Source: Ichthyobacterium seriolicida (lineage in GTDB: Bacteria > Bacteroidota > Bacteroidia > Flavobacteriales > Ichthyobacteriaceae). Taken from it: 64,000 nucleotides of DNA. The stretch spans positions 556,893 through 620,892 of the forward strand of contig NZ_AP014564.1 of assembly GCF_002369955.1 (NCBI RefSeq), written 5' to 3'. This document shows positions 7,969-17,115 of the stretch, piece after piece. The notes under the pieces were generated by a model, which was not told the DNA's origin, did not search any database, and worked only from the letters and a program-made list of their open reading frames with translations. The stretch's first letter is position 1, and every line of letters begins with the position of its first letter. The translations under genes were made by a program, and so were the position numbers.

Positions 7969-9240
7969 CTAAGCATTTAAGAGTAATCGTCCTTTGTTAT
8001 ATATGCCGATGACTTTTCCTTTTAACTCTTTTTTTATAAACATAGAATTCTTAGACTTAGACATTATGTCCTTTTCGGTAAAAATCCACTTAATATCTGG
8101 GTTGAAAAGGGTTAGATTAGCTTTTTCCCCCTCTTCTATTTTAGTATTTTTTATTCCAAAAATGTTTTTAGGATTTGAATTTATCAAGTTTATGATCTCT
8201 TCTATAGAAATATCACCTTCTAATTCTCTGTTGATCACCCCAAAACAGCTTTCTAGGCCTATAGTTCCAGGTTTGGCATATTCGAATTCACATTTTTTAT
8301 CTTCAATATTTATTGGAGTGTGATCCGAAGAAATAGCATCTATGATTCCTTTCTTTATAGCTAATTTAAGAGCTTCTACATCTTTTTTTGAACGAAGAGG
8401 AGGTTTGACTTTAAATAGAGTGTCAAAATCATCTAATTCATCTTCAGTAAGAGATATATGATGTGGAGTCACATGGCAACTTATTTGCATTCCTTCTTTT
8501 TTAGCATTCTCTATTAAGGAAATAGAATTATGAGTAGATATGTTTTGTATATGTAAATTCCCTTTTGTATATCTCATTAATGATATATCTCTAGAGAGTT
8601 GTAATTCTTCTGATAGGGAAGGATTCCCTTTCAATCCCAGCTGAGTAGATTTTATTCCTTCATTGATATGAGCTCCTCCAGAGAGATCTTTTGTATCTGG
8701 AAAAGCGATTACCTTTTTACCTAGCTCCTTATTGTATAAAAGAGCTAATTTCATAGTGTCAGAGTTAGTAACAGTGTTTTTATTATCACTAAATGCTATG
8801 GCACCAGCTTCGACCATATCATAACTTTCGGCTAATTCTTCTCCTTTACATTTCTTGGTTAAAGCCCCTATGGGAAATAAATCTACTATATGTTCTTTAG
8901 ATTTTTCTCTTAAGAAATGTATTCCTGAAGAATTATCTATTGTCGGTTCAGTATTAGGCATAACAGCCACCGAAGTAAAGCCGCCTTTTGCGGCAGCATT
9001 CAATCCAGATTCTATGGTTTCTATGTGTTCATAGCCTGGTTCTCCAAAATTCACATTACAGTCAAACCAACCTGTAGATACGTATAAATTATTATCTTCA
9101 ACAATTTTAGTGTCGTCGGATATTTTTATACTATTCGATATCTCTTTTATTGTATTACCCTCTATTAGGATGTCTTTCTTAAGACCATTATGAGAACTTT
9201 CGGAATCTATTATTATAGCATTTTTTAATAGTATTCTCAT
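7969..9240 (-). CDS. pyrC: Dihydroorotase (flavobacterial type, atypical metal site)
   Basis: The 423-residue amidohydrolase-fold protein is assigned to pyrimidine synthesis (carbamoyl-aspartate to dihydroorotate). It aligns by eye with class I dihydroorotases: WFDCNVNFGEPG (residues 58-69), AVMPNTEPT, PPLRSKKD and SSDHTPI with the catalytic Asp306. The metal-binding HxH is replaced by N62-V-N64. The later metal His positions near 183 (AFPDTKD) and 231 (HIQNIST) are also altered. My recollection is that flavobacterial homologues share this loss, so activity may depend on a partner, or the name may be inherited. A TAATTTTG promoter element lies 45 bp upstream. Confidence 0.82.
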   Translation of the reverse strand: MRILLKNAIIIDSESSHNGLKKDILIEGNTIKEISNSIKISDDTKIVEDNNLYVSTGWFDCNVNFGEPGYEHIETIESGLNAAAKGGFTSVAVMPNTEPTIDNSSGIHFLREKSKEHIVDLFPIGALTKKCKGEELAESYDMVEAGAIAFSDNKNTVTNSDTMKLALLYNKELGKKVIAFPDTKDLSGGAHINEGIKSTQLGLKGNPSLSEELQLSRDISLMRYTKGNLHIQNISTHNSISLIENAKKEGMQISCHVTPHHISLTEDELDDFDTLFKVKPPLRSKKDVEALKLAIKKGIIDAISSDHTPINIEDKKCEFEYAKPGTIGLESCFGVINRELEGDISIEEIINLINSNPKNIFGIKNTKIEEGEKANLTLFNPDIKWIFTEKDIMSKSKNSMFIKKELKGKVIGIYNKGRLLLNA

Positions 9241-9284
9241 AGTGATTTATTTTAAAATAGAGAGCTAAATTTTAATATTGGGGT

Positions 9285-9292
9285 CAAAATTA
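9285..9292 (-). promoter_or_regulatory. -7 promoter element (TAATTTTG) upstream of pyrC
   Basis: Minus-strand TAATTTTG matches the Bacteroidota -7 consensus TAnnTTTG and lies 45 bp before the pyrC start. No clear -33 TTTG is seen. Confidence 0.45.
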
Positions 9293-9315
9293 GCCAATTT
9301 TTAAAATTATTTGTA

Positions 9316-9375
9316 AACCTGAGTTCGATTAATAATTCGCTTGCCAAAAATACTTTAAAGACTTGATTTTACTAA
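9316..9375 (+). repeat. IS982-type MITE end (solo)
   Basis: The segment starts AACCTGAGTTCGATTAATAA-like and then follows the right-end sequence of the 62675 MITE for about 55 bp, read from the outside inward. The rest of that MITE is missing. The remainder of 9241-9468 holds no recognisable gene. Confidence 0.55.
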
Positions 9376-9468
9376 AAAGCTTTTCGTTACTATATCCATT
9401 TGCATAAGTGATGTTTTTTTTTAAAATTAGGGCTGAAAGTTTTAATTCGAACGGTTATTCTTGTCGTC

Positions 9469-9840
9469 ATGAATACTAATCTCTCTCTTCTTTTTGGACT
9501 TATATTTTTCTTGTTCCTAAGTATCGACTCTACTTCCACTAATTTTCCTGATAAATTGAGCTATCAAGTAATAATTCTAAAAGGCAATAAATTGTTGAAA
9601 GAATCAATGGTTAGTATTCGTATTTCCCTGTACACTTTAAATGAAAAAGATTTAGAAGAAGAGGTTGTATTCTAAAGTCCACTTAAATGTTAAAACAAAT
9701 AAGAACGGCTTAGCTTCTCTAAAGAATAGGAGAAGGGATTAAATTTGGAAATTTTGTTATGTCAAAATTATCTGATTTAAAATGGTCAAAAAACTCTTAT
9801 TACATCAAATCAGAGATAGATCTGACTGGCAAAAATAATT
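9469..9840 (+). pseudogene. Remnant of a secreted Bacteroidota protein (tail-fibre/collagen-like N-terminal module)
   Basis: The first 68 codons form an intact frame with a signal peptide followed by DKLSYQVIILKGNKLLKE and VSIRISLYT. This resembles the common N-terminal module of Bacteroidota surface proteins (SYQAVIRD...VxxRISI). After the stop at 9673 the homology continues in other frames: NKNGLASL, then in a third frame IKFGNFVMSKLSDLKW and YYIKSEIDLTG up to 9837. The gene then meets the IS1595 border at 9839. At least two frameshifts and an IS insertion have destroyed it. Family assignment is from motif memory, not from a search. Confidence 0.6.
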
Positions 9841-9883
9841 AGGTTCAAGACAACTTAAGGTAAATTTACATGTGTATAACCCT

Positions 9884-10579
9884 ATGAAAAACAAGTATAT
9901 AATTCGTTTGAGAATTTCTGAGGCAAAATTCAGGTCTATTTTACGGTTATTTTGCCTAGATATAGCAAGCAAAAAAAGTTAGTAAATTGACTGATGTAAG
10001 TCGTTATACTATCAACAAAATTTTTGACAAATTACGTTTGTTAATTGCTCAAAAATGCGAAGAAGAAAGTCTCTTTAATCAAGGGGAAATAGAATTAGAT
10101 GAGAGTTATTTTAGAGCTAAACGAGCTAGGGGAAAAAGGGTACGAGGATCAGGAGGAAAAGTTCCTGTATTTGGTATGTTAAAGAGAGAGGGGAAAGTTT
10201 ATACAAATTGTAAAAAACTGCTCATCATCAGTAATAATGCTTATCATAGAGAGCAGAGCAAGTAAAGAAAGTATAAATTTATACTGATAGATTTAAGTCT
10301 TATGACGGCTTGGTAAATTATGGTTATAAGAGGCATTATAGATTAAAACATAGTGAAAATGAATTTGCTAAAGGAGTAAATCATATTAATGGAATAGAGA
10401 ATTTTTGGGGACTATGTAAAGTTCGATTATCCAGGTTTAGAGGAGTTCATAAGCACAAGTTTTATTATCATCTAAAAGAGTGTGAATGGAGATTTAATTA
10501 TCGCTATGAAAATTTGTATTTATATCTGTTAAAATGGATAAAAAAAATCCCCTTAAGTTATCTTGAACCTAATTTTTAG
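9884..10579 (+). pseudogene. IS1595-family (ISXO2-like) transposase, frameshifted
   Basis: The reading begins at ATG 9884 (KYIIRLRISEAKFRSILRLF) and hits a stop after about 30 codons. It resumes at 9987 in another frame (VSRYTINKIFDKLRLLI, then the DDE segment GEIELDESYFRAKRARGKR and GGKVPVFGMLKREGKVYT). It shifts again near 10265 into the C-terminal part (HYRLKHSENEFAKG, then HINGIENFWGLCKVRL with the catalytic Asn/Glu region). The DESYFGARR-like and NGIENFWG motifs identify the ISXO2/IS1595 family. Part of the middle, about 50 residues, is missing or scrambled. Confidence 0.85.
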
Positions 10580-10595
10580 TTCAAGATAACTTAAG
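10541..10595 (-). terminator. Terminator formed by the IS1595 end, downstream of the symporter gene
   Basis: A perfect 17-bp inverted repeat (10552-10568 with 10579-10595, 10-nt loop) is followed on the minus strand by seven T. It lies about 50 bp after the symporter stop and would end that transcript. The loop contains the stop codon of the IS transposase. Confidence 0.65.
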
Positions 10596-10642
10596 AGGTT
10601 TCTCTTAATATCAGTAAAGGGTTTCTAGATTAGAAACATATT

Positions 10643-12340
10643 TTAATGCATAACAGCCTCTCCTGCTCCACTTGGTATTCTAATGTTCTCTACTATTTCT
10701 TGAACTTTAGCAGGGGGTTCTGGAGTAAAGGCTGAAATTACTATAGAGCAGATGAAATTCACCAACATAGCCACTAAGCCAAAACCTTCTGGAGAAAGAC
10801 CAAACCACCATTCAGATTCATCTGGAACTACCCCTCCATCAAACCAACCTAATTTGTACTTTATCATATAGTAAAGCATCAACATCATACCTATTACCAT
10901 TCCAAATACAGCGCCTTCTTTGTTCATTCGTTTGTAAAATATACCTAAAACTATTGCCGGGAAAAATGAAGATGCTGCTAAGCCAAAAGCTAAAGCTACA
11001 GTTGCTACCACAAAACCAGGTGGATTAACACCAAAATAACCAGCTACAAAAACAGATAATATTATAGATACCCTAGCTGCTATCAATTCTTTTTTTGCCG
11101 ATATATTAGGATTAAATTGTTTTTTTATCAAATCATGTGATATAGCAGAAGAGATTACCAATAATAACCCTGCTGCAGTAGATAACGCAGCTGCTAGAGC
11201 GCCTGATGCCACTAAAGCTATAACCCAATTTGGCAGATTAGCTATTTCAGGACTAGCCAAAACCATTATATCTCTATCTAATGTCAACTCATTACTCTTC
11301 TTATCTGCTAGATACTGTATCTTTCCATCTCCATTTTTATCCTCAAAACTGATCAACTTAGTATTTTCCCATTTATTAAACCATTCAGGCATACTAGAAT
11401 AAGGCTTGTCACTAACAGTCTCGATTAGATTAACCCTAGAAAAAACAGCTACAACAGGAATAGTAGCATATAAAATAGTTATAAATAATAGTGCATATCC
11501 AGCAGATTTACGGGCATCCTTGACCTTTTTAACTGTGAAAAACCTAACTATTACATGAGGAAGTCCAGCAGTACCAGCCATCAAAGTGAATGTTATAGCC
11601 AACATATCTAAAATGGACTTGCTCCCCTTAGTATAATCGTTAAATCCTAATTCTCTGGATAATCCATCTAATTTGTCCAATAAGTAGGTTCCATCTGATA
11701 GCTGACCTCCAAACCCGAGTTGAGGTATAGGGTTCCCAGTCATCTGGAATGATATAAATATAGGAGGAACCATAAATGCAAAAATTAGTATACAGTATTG
11801 TGCTACTTGAGTATATGTAATCCCTTTCATCCCCCCCAACACAGCGTAGAACAAGACCACTATCATACCTATTATAACCCCAGCATCTATAGATACTTCA
11901 AGGAAACGAGAAAATACTATACCTACTCCACGCATCTGACCTGCCACATAAGTGAAAGATACTATAAGAGCACAGAACACAGCTACAGTTCTAGCTATAT
12001 TAGAGTAATATCTATCCCCTATGAAATCTGGAACAGTAAATTTTCCAAATTTTCTCAAATAGGGAGCCAAAAGCAAAGCCAATAAGACATAACCACCTGT
12101 CCATCCCATGAGATATACAGATCCGTCGTATCCCATAAAGGAAATTATACCAGGGGCACTTATAAAGGCAGCAGCAGACATCCAATCTGCAGCTGTGGCC
12201 ATCCCGTTAGATAGAGAGGATATTCCTCCTCCAGCCACATAGAAATCTTCCGTGGATCCTGCCCTAGACCAAATCGCTATACCTATGTATACTATAAATG
12301 TTATAGAGACCAATATATAAGTCCAAATTTGTACATCCAT
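10643..12340 (-). CDS. actP: Sodium/solute symporter, acetate permease (ActP) type
   Basis: The 565-residue inner-membrane SSS-family transporter probably imports acetate or another short carboxylate with a cation. It has about 13 hydrophobic helices. Family sequences include GSTEDFYVAGGGISSLSNGM and ATAADWMSAAAFISAPG near the N-terminus and GLPHVIVRFFTVKKVKDARKS in the middle, as in the VC_2705/ActP branch. The central loop (about 310-345) is longer than in E. coli ActP. It is preceded at 29 bp by a DUF4212 gene, whose product is the usual small membrane partner of this branch. A porin gene precedes that, giving an outer- plus inner-membrane uptake module. The substrate is inferred from family only. 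Confidence 0.85.
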   Translation of the reverse strand: MDVQIWTYILVSITFIVYIGIAIWSRAGSTEDFYVAGGGISSLSNGMATAADWMSAAAFISAPGIISFMGYDGSVYLMGWTGGYVLLALLLAPYLRKFGKFTVPDFIGDRYYSNIARTVAVFCALIVSFTYVAGQMRGVGIVFSRFLEVSIDAGVIIGMIVVLFYAVLGGMKGITYTQVAQYCILIFAFMVPPIFISFQMTGNPIPQLGFGGQLSDGTYLLDKLDGLSRELGFNDYTKGSKSILDMLAITFTLMAGTAGLPHVIVRFFTVKKVKDARKSAGYALLFITILYATIPVVAVFSRVNLIETVSDKPYSSMPEWFNKWENTKLISFEDKNGDGKIQYLADKKSNELTLDRDIMVLASPEIANLPNWVIALVASGALAAALSTAAGLLLVISSAISHDLIKKQFNPNISAKKELIAARVSIILSVFVAGYFGVNPPGFVVATVALAFGLAASSFFPAIVLGIFYKRMNKEGAVFGMVIGMMLMLYYMIKYKLGWFDGGVVPDESEWWFGLSPEGFGLVAMLVNFICSIVISAFTPEPPAKVQEIVENIRIPSGAGEAVMH

Positions 12341-12369
12341 TGCTTTATTATTTTTTAAAGTGTATAATA

Positions 12370-12636
12370 TTATTCATCGTAACCATATTTTTTGTCTAGT
12401 TTATTCATAAGGTACACATATACGAATATTAATATCACATATACGAACATGGACCCTTGTTGAGCAAACCAAAACCCCAATTTAAAACCTCCCATTCTTA
12501 TTTCATCGAGATCCTCCTTTAGGATAATTGATAATACATAAGAGACTAAAAACCACAATCCTAAAAGGACTATCAAGTACTTTAAGTTCTCTTTCCAATA
12601 AGCACTTGCATTTTTTTGTTCATTTAATTTATCCAT
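12370..12636 (-). CDS. DUF4212 small membrane subunit of the sodium/solute symporter
   Basis: The 88-residue protein has two transmembrane helices (about 18-40 and 55-78) and a C-terminal KLDKKYG stretch. The motif AYWKENLKYLIVLLGLWFLVSY and the GFKLGFWFAQQGSMFVYVILIFVYV region are typical of DUF4212. These proteins are nearly always encoded directly before an ActP-like symporter, as here, and are taken to be an accessory subunit. The gene lies 5 bp after the porin stop, so the three genes are one transcript. Confidence 0.88.
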   Translation of the reverse strand: MDKLNEQKNASAYWKENLKYLIVLLGLWFLVSYVLSIILKEDLDEIRMGGFKLGFWFAQQGSMFVYVILIFVYVYLMNKLDKKYGYDE

Positions 12637-12641
12637 AATAT

Positions 12642-13910
12642 TTATATTACAAATTGTACTTGCAAAATCAAACTTTTATTTAAAGAAGTATCTTCAACTG
12701 ATTTATTAATTTTATATTCTAAAGATGCCCTTAAGAATATATCTAGTTTCAAAAGATTAATACCTAATTTCATATCCCATCCAGAATTATATCCATCGAC
12801 CCTAGGATGTAAAAAACTATAAGAAGCATAAGGCTGAAGATTAAAGTCCTCTAAAAAATAACCTAATGTCAATGTAGTATTAGATCCTGTGAATCTATAA
12901 CCTCTTGCATTCTTCCCATAATTAGTGTCTTGAAAAAGCGCATAAGCTGTTAATCCTTTCATATCTAAATAAGCATCTACTGAAAAATGTAAAGCATCTT
13001 GATATTCTATCTGGTTTACGTTTTTTATCTCAGAAATCTTTGTTATAGGAGATAATTTATCCCTTAAAGTAATAGACGCATTGGGATGATACCAAATGCC
13101 TGCTCCAACATTGAAAACATTTCCTTTTTTACTGAAAGTACTCCCAGACTTAAAAGGGAATTTATCGCCTTCTTCATCCAAGAATTGATATTCTAATCTA
13201 GAAGTATAATTCAATCTAGATTTCTCCGAGTTAGAGACCTTAGGTGAGATATATGCCCCAGCATAAGCCGACACATCTTTTGATATAGGAGTGTCATCAT
13301 TTACAACGTATGAATTTTCAGAATCATTTATAGTAAAGGAATACTTCAATTTATCTGAGAGAGATCCTTTGATAAAAACTCCAATTTCTCTTACAGCCTG
13401 TCCTGTTCTACCATAATTTAACCATACTCTATCATTAGGACCGCCCATTGTCATGGCGCTATTGCCAGATCCTACTTGTGCTCTAGATATACCGCACCAA
13501 TAATGTAGTCCTAGTCCTATATACATCTTTTTATCTATGACCATATACTCTCCTGTGGCATCGTTTAAAAACACCATAGCTTTTGACTCTCCATCTACAC
13601 CGGTATTTTGAGCATTAAACGACCGTGAACCTATACTTGTCATTACCATAAATCTAGGAGAAAATTGACCATAAACGAAAATATTTGAACCTTTAAAATC
13701 TAAAAAATTTTTTTGATCTCTGGTTCCAATCTTTTTTATGCCAGCTCGAAAAGTATTCCAAATAGTTAGACTCAAAAATTTAGAGCCCGATTCATTTAAT
13801 TTAAATAAAAGTGGATAACGTTTATCTAATTCATCATCTATTTTATCTTCCTGAGAAAAACCCATTCGAAATGAAAGTAGGAATAGGATTAAAAAATAAT
13901 ATTTTTTCAT
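12642..13910 (-). CDS. Outer-membrane porin-like beta-barrel protein
   Basis: The 422-residue protein has a signal peptide (cleavage near GFSQE, residue 20) and then a series of amphipathic strands with turns rich in Gly, Asn and Asp. It ends KSLILQVQFVI, a C-terminal strand typical of outer-membrane barrels though finishing in Ile. The region YGQFSPRFMVMTSIGSRSFN and the aromatic girdle resemble Bacteroidota porins predicted to serve solute uptake. No closer family could be named with certainty. Being first in an operon with DUF4212 and actP suggests it lets the symporter substrate cross the outer membrane; this is inference. Confidence 0.65.
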   Translation of the reverse strand: MKKYYFLILFLLSFRMGFSQEDKIDDELDKRYPLLFKLNESGSKFLSLTIWNTFRAGIKKIGTRDQKNFLDFKGSNIFVYGQFSPRFMVMTSIGSRSFNAQNTGVDGESKAMVFLNDATGEYMVIDKKMYIGLGLHYWCGISRAQVGSGNSAMTMGGPNDRVWLNYGRTGQAVREIGVFIKGSLSDKLKYSFTINDSENSYVVNDDTPISKDVSAYAGAYISPKVSNSEKSRLNYTSRLEYQFLDEEGDKFPFKSGSTFSKKGNVFNVGAGIWYHPNASITLRDKLSPITKISEIKNVNQIEYQDALHFSVDAYLDMKGLTAYALFQDTNYGKNARGYRFTGSNTTLTLGYFLEDFNLQPYASYSFLHPRVDGYNSGWDMKLGINLLKLDIFLRASLEYKINKSVEDTSLNKSLILQVQFVI

Positions 13911-13968
13911 ATCTAATTATATTTTAAAATTAACTCTGTTTATAAAAAATGACATAACAATAATTGAA

Positions 13969-14391
13969 TCATACGCTTATTTCTGAAACTAATACACCTG
14001 ATTTTTCTAAAAACTCTACTCCAGAGTAGTCTTTATATTTATTATAAAATACCACTCTTTTTATATTCGCTTGTAATATGAGTTTGCTGCACTCCCTGCA
14101 AGGACAAAGAGTTATATAAAGTGTAGCTCCTTTGCAAGATTGGGAAGAGGAAGCTACCTTTGAAATAGCATTAGCCTCTGCATGCAATACGTACCATTTT
14201 GTGTATCCTTCACTGTCTTCACAATCATTTTCAAATCCAAAAGGGGTTCCATTATAACCGTCTGAAATAATAGTTTTATCCTTTACTATAATCGCACCTA
14301 CCTGCCTCCTTTTACAGTGAGATAATTTTGCCCACTCCATAGCTATACGTAAATAAGCCTTGTCGTATTTTAACTGTTTTTCACTTATCAT
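13969..14391 (-). CDS. Deoxycytidylate (dCMP) deaminase
   Basis: The 140-residue zinc enzyme converts dCMP to dUMP for thymidylate synthesis. The zinc ligands and catalytic Glu are visible in VLHAEANAI (HAE motif, residues about 70-72) and LCPCRECSKLI (PCxxC, about 97-101). The N-terminal CKRRQVGAIIVKDKTIISDGYNGTPFG is the usual substrate-side segment, including the GYNGTP motif specific to dCMP deaminases. The protein is short and complete. It lies 58 bp upstream of the porin operon and may be its own unit. Upstream, 14392-14533 holds only AT-rich sequence. Confidence 0.92.
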   Translation of the reverse strand: MISEKQLKYDKAYLRIAMEWAKLSHCKRRQVGAIIVKDKTIISDGYNGTPFGFENDCEDSEGYTKWYVLHAEANAISKVASSSQSCKGATLYITLCPCRECSKLILQANIKRVVFYNKYKDYSGVEFLEKSGVLVSEISV

Positions 14392-14533
14392 GAACCCTAC
14401 TAAAAATTAAACTAGAATCCCCCAAAAAAATATAATCCATCGCATAAATTATATATTAACTATTCCCTTTTTTTTATAATTATTTCAAAATAAGACCTCA
14501 AAAAAATAAACACTTAAGTTTAAATTGAGACAC

Positions 14534-14564
14534 AAAAAAAAGGTATGATCCAAAGATCATACCT
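14534..14564 (-). terminator. Perfect intrinsic terminator, 3' end of the candidate small RNA
   Basis: A perfect 10-bp stem AGGTATGATC/GATCATACCT (14541-14550 with 14555-14564) with a 4-nt loop is followed on the minus strand by seven T. T-rich sequence on the other side makes it potentially bidirectional. It ends the transcript reading down from 14707 and, if there is read-through, the acn transcript. Confidence 0.85.
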
Positions 14565-14707
14565 AATTATTTTTTTTCCCGATCGGAATAATATAAAAAC
14601 TGCTTTAATGCAACCGTATAACTGCGTTCACTCAACACAAAAAGATTGCAAAAGCTCCTATAGTATTCGAACTTAATTTTCACTGTTTTGGCAATTCATA
14701 AAATACA
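14534..14707 (-). ncRNA. Candidate structured small RNA, 6S-like architecture
   Basis: Between acn and the terminator lies about 170 bp with no coding frame but its own promoter-like TACTTTCG (14720-14713). The predicted transcript is about 174 nt. It folds into a long arm: GCTTT and TGCAATC (14655-14644) pair with GGTTGCA and AAAGC (14615-14602), and inside is a GTGTT/AACGC hairpin with a 5-nt loop. AAAAC before the arm and GTTTT after it can also pair, leaving a large asymmetric internal bubble as in 6S RNA. Size, bubble and terminal arm suit 6S RNA, but no covariation could be tested. It could be another Flavobacteria-specific RNA or an acn 3' UTR-derived RNA. Confidence 0.5.
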
Positions 14708-14775
14708 TGCCACGAAAGTAAGTATTAAATATAAATAAAAGGAATAAAAAAAAGAATAAAAAAAAGGCATAAAAC

Positions 14776-17043
14776 CTAGCCTTCATTATTTTTTCTTATC
14801 AAATTAAGAGCTGAACCCGCCTTAAACCATTCAATTTGATTCTCGTTATAAGTATGCTTACATATAATGTCATCAACACTACTATCACTGTGTTTTACCC
14901 TTAGAGTTATAGATTTATTTGGAGAAATACTCTTTAAATCAATAAGATCAAATATATCATCTTCCTGTATTAAATCGTAATCACTCTCATTTTCAAAAGT
15001 GAGAGCCAACATACCCTGTTTTTTTAAATTAGTCTCGTGTATTCTTGCAAAAGATTTTACTAGCACAGCTACTATACCTAAATGCCTAGGTTCCATAGCG
15101 GCGTGTTCTCTTGAAGAACCCTCTCCATAATTGTGATCTCCAACTACTATGGTTTTTACATTATTCGATTTGTAATATCTCTGAACACTAGGAACCTCTC
15201 CAAACTCGCCATTTAACTGGTTTTTTACTTCATTGGTCTTATCATTGAAAAAATTCACAGCACCTATAAGACAGTTATTAGATATATTATCCAAATGCCC
15301 CCTATACTTCAACCATGGACCAGCCATAGAAATATGATCGGTAGTACATTTGCCCTTTGCCTTTATTAACAGTCTAAGTCCAAAGATGTTCTCCCCATCC
15401 CACTCATCAAAAGGAGATAAAATCTGTAACCTGTCAGAAGTCTTTGAAACAACCACTTCCACATTAGATCCGTCTTTTACTGGTTCTTGATATCCTGGAT
15501 CTTCTACAGAAAAACCATTTGGAGGAAGCTCCAATCCAGTTGGGAGATCTAATTTAACTACATCACCATCATCGTTGATAAGAGTATCTTTTATAGGATT
15601 GAAATCTAATCTCCCAGATATAGCTAAAGCCGCTACCATCTCTGGAGATCCAACAAAAGCATAAGTGTTAGGATTACCATCGTTCCTCTTGGCAAAATTT
15701 CTATTGAATGAATGAACTATTGTATTTTTTCTCTCCTTATCTTTTTGAGATCTGTCCCACTGCCCAATACAAGGACCACACGCATTGGCAAATATTATAG
15801 CGTCTAATTCCTTAAACGTATCGATATATCCCTCCTTCTCTATAGTATGTCTAACTTGTTCAGAGCCTGGATTTATGCCAAGTTTCGATTTCATCTTTAA
15901 CTTTTTATCTATAGCCTGTTGAACTATAGAAGCTGCTCTAGAAATATCTTCATAAGAAGAATTAGTACAAGAACCTATAAGACCGTATTCAACATCTAAA
16001 GACCAATCGTTATCCAAGGCTTCTTTCTTCATCTTTGAAATAGGAGTAGCTCTATCAGGAGTAAAAGGACCATTTAAATGTGGTTCTAATTCAGATAGGT
16101 TTATCTCTATAACCCTATCAAAATACTTTTCTGGATTTTCGTATACTTCCCTATCACCTGTTAAATGTTCGGATATCTGATCTGCTAGGGCAGAAACCTC
16201 TTTTCTTCCCGTAGAGTTTAGATACCTCCTCATAGAGTCGTCATAGCCAAAAGTAGAGGTAGTAGCTCCAATTTCAGCTCCCATATTACATATTGTACCT
16301 TTACCAGTACAAGATATATTCTCGGCACCCTCACCAAAATATTCAACTATAGCCCCAGTTCCTCCTTTAACAGTCAGAATGCCAGATACTTTAAGTATTA
16401 CATCTTTAGCCGAAGTCCATCCACTTAATTCTCCTATGAGCTTAATTCCTATCAGCTTAGGAAATTTTAATTCCCAAGGCATATCTGCCATTACATCTAC
16501 AGCATCTGCACCTCCTACACCTATTGCTACCATTCCCAATCCACCTGCATTTACAGTATGAGAATCCGTTCCTATCATCATCCCCCCAGGGAAAGCGTAA
16601 TTCTCTAGTACTACTTGATGTATGATTCCAGATCCAGGTTTCCAAAAGCCTATTCCGTATTTGTTAGATATAGACGCTAGAAAATCAAATACCTCTTGAG
16701 AAGACTCGTTAGCTGCCAATAAATCTTCTTTAGCCCCTTGTTTGGCCTGTATTAAATGATCGCAATGAACAGTAGTTGGCACTGCTACTCTTTTCTTCCC
16801 AGCTTGCATAAATTGCAAAAGAGCCATCTGCGCAGTAGCATCCTGACAAGCTATCCTATCTGGTTTGAAATCTACATAATCTTTTCCCCTTTCATAATCT
16901 TTTAGTGGCAATCCTTCCCATAAGTGCGTGTACAATATCTTTTCAGATAAAGTAAGAGGTCTACCTAATAATTCCCTAGCCATTTTCACCCTCTCAGGAT
17001 ATAGAGAATAAAGAGCTTTTATAACATCTAAATCAAAAACCAT
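14776..17043 (-). CDS. acn: Aconitate hydratase
   Basis: The enzyme (755 residues from the ATG at 17043) interconverts citrate and isocitrate in the TCA cycle. The reading frame is open to a TTG at 17052, but ATG 17043 ([12 protein letters not shown]) fits the family start. The [4Fe-4S] cluster cysteines are in [13 protein letters not shown] and in [12 protein letters not shown]. Substrate-binding segments include [21 protein letters not shown], and [17 protein letters not shown] in the swivelling C-terminal domain. The length and domain order are of the mitochondrial-type aconitase common in Bacteroidota rather than AcnB. It follows sdhCAB on the same strand, but the 148-bp gap holds its own promoter-like TAACTTTG, so it can be transcribed separately. 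Confidence 0.95.
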   Translation of the reverse strand: MVFDLDVIKALYSLYPERVKMARELLGRPLTLSEKILYTHLWEGLPLKDYERGKDYVDFKPDRIACQDATAQMALLQFMQAGKKRVAVPTTVHCDHLIQAKQGAKEDLLAANESSQEVFDFLASISNKYGIGFWKPGSGIIHQVVLENYAFPGGMMIGTDSHTVNAGGLGMVAIGVGGADAVDVMADMPWELKFPKLIGIKLIGELSGWTSAKDVILKVSGILTVKGGTGAIVEYFGEGAENISCTGKGTICNMGAEIGATTSTFGYDDSMRRYLNSTGRKEVSALADQISEHLTGDREVYENPEKYFDRVIEINLSELEPHLNGPFTPDRATPISKMKKEALDNDWSLDVEYGLIGSCTNSSYEDISRAASIVQQAIDKKLKMKSKLGINPGSEQVRHTIEKEGYIDTFKELDAIIFANACGPCIGQWDRSQKDKERKNTIVHSFNRNFAKRNDGNPNTYAFVGSPEMVAALAISGRLDFNPIKDTLINDDGDVVKLDLPTGLELPPNGFSVEDPGYQEPVKDGSNVEVVVSKTSDRLQILSPFDEWDGENIFGLRLLIKAKGKCTTDHISMAGPWLKYRGHLDNISNNCLIGAVNFFNDKTNEVKNQLNGEFGEVPSVQRYYKSNNVKTIVVGDHNYGEGSSREHAAMEPRHLGIVAVLVKSFARIHETNLKKQGMLALTFENESDYDLIQEDDIFDLIDLKSISPNKSITLRVKHSDSSVDDIICKHTYNENQIEWFKAGSALNLIRKNNEG

Positions 17044-17084
17044 AGTTATCAAATAATAATATTAATTCGCGAGATTACCAATCA

Positions 17085-17092
17085 CAAAGTTA
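17085..17092 (-). promoter_or_regulatory. -7 promoter element (TAACTTTG) upstream of acn
   Basis: Minus-strand TAACTTTG is a full match to TAnnTTTG, 42 bp before the acn ATG. A TTTG lies upstream but closer than the usual 19-20 bp spacing. Confidence 0.5.
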
Positions 17093-17115
17093 GTAAAACA
17101 TTAAACAAACCCTTA

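Larger units (their letters stand above)
9839..10595 (+). mobile_element. IS1595-family insertion sequence, degenerate
   Basis: The element is bounded by an imperfect 22-bp inverted repeat, TTAGGTTCAAGACAACTTAA-type at 9839 and its complement ending at 10572. A further copy of the repeat immediately follows (to 10595), creating a strong hairpin. The single transposase gene is frameshifted. The left end recurs at 31880-31936 and, reversed, at 39098-39193. It interrupts the secreted-protein remnant at 9469. Confidence 0.75.
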
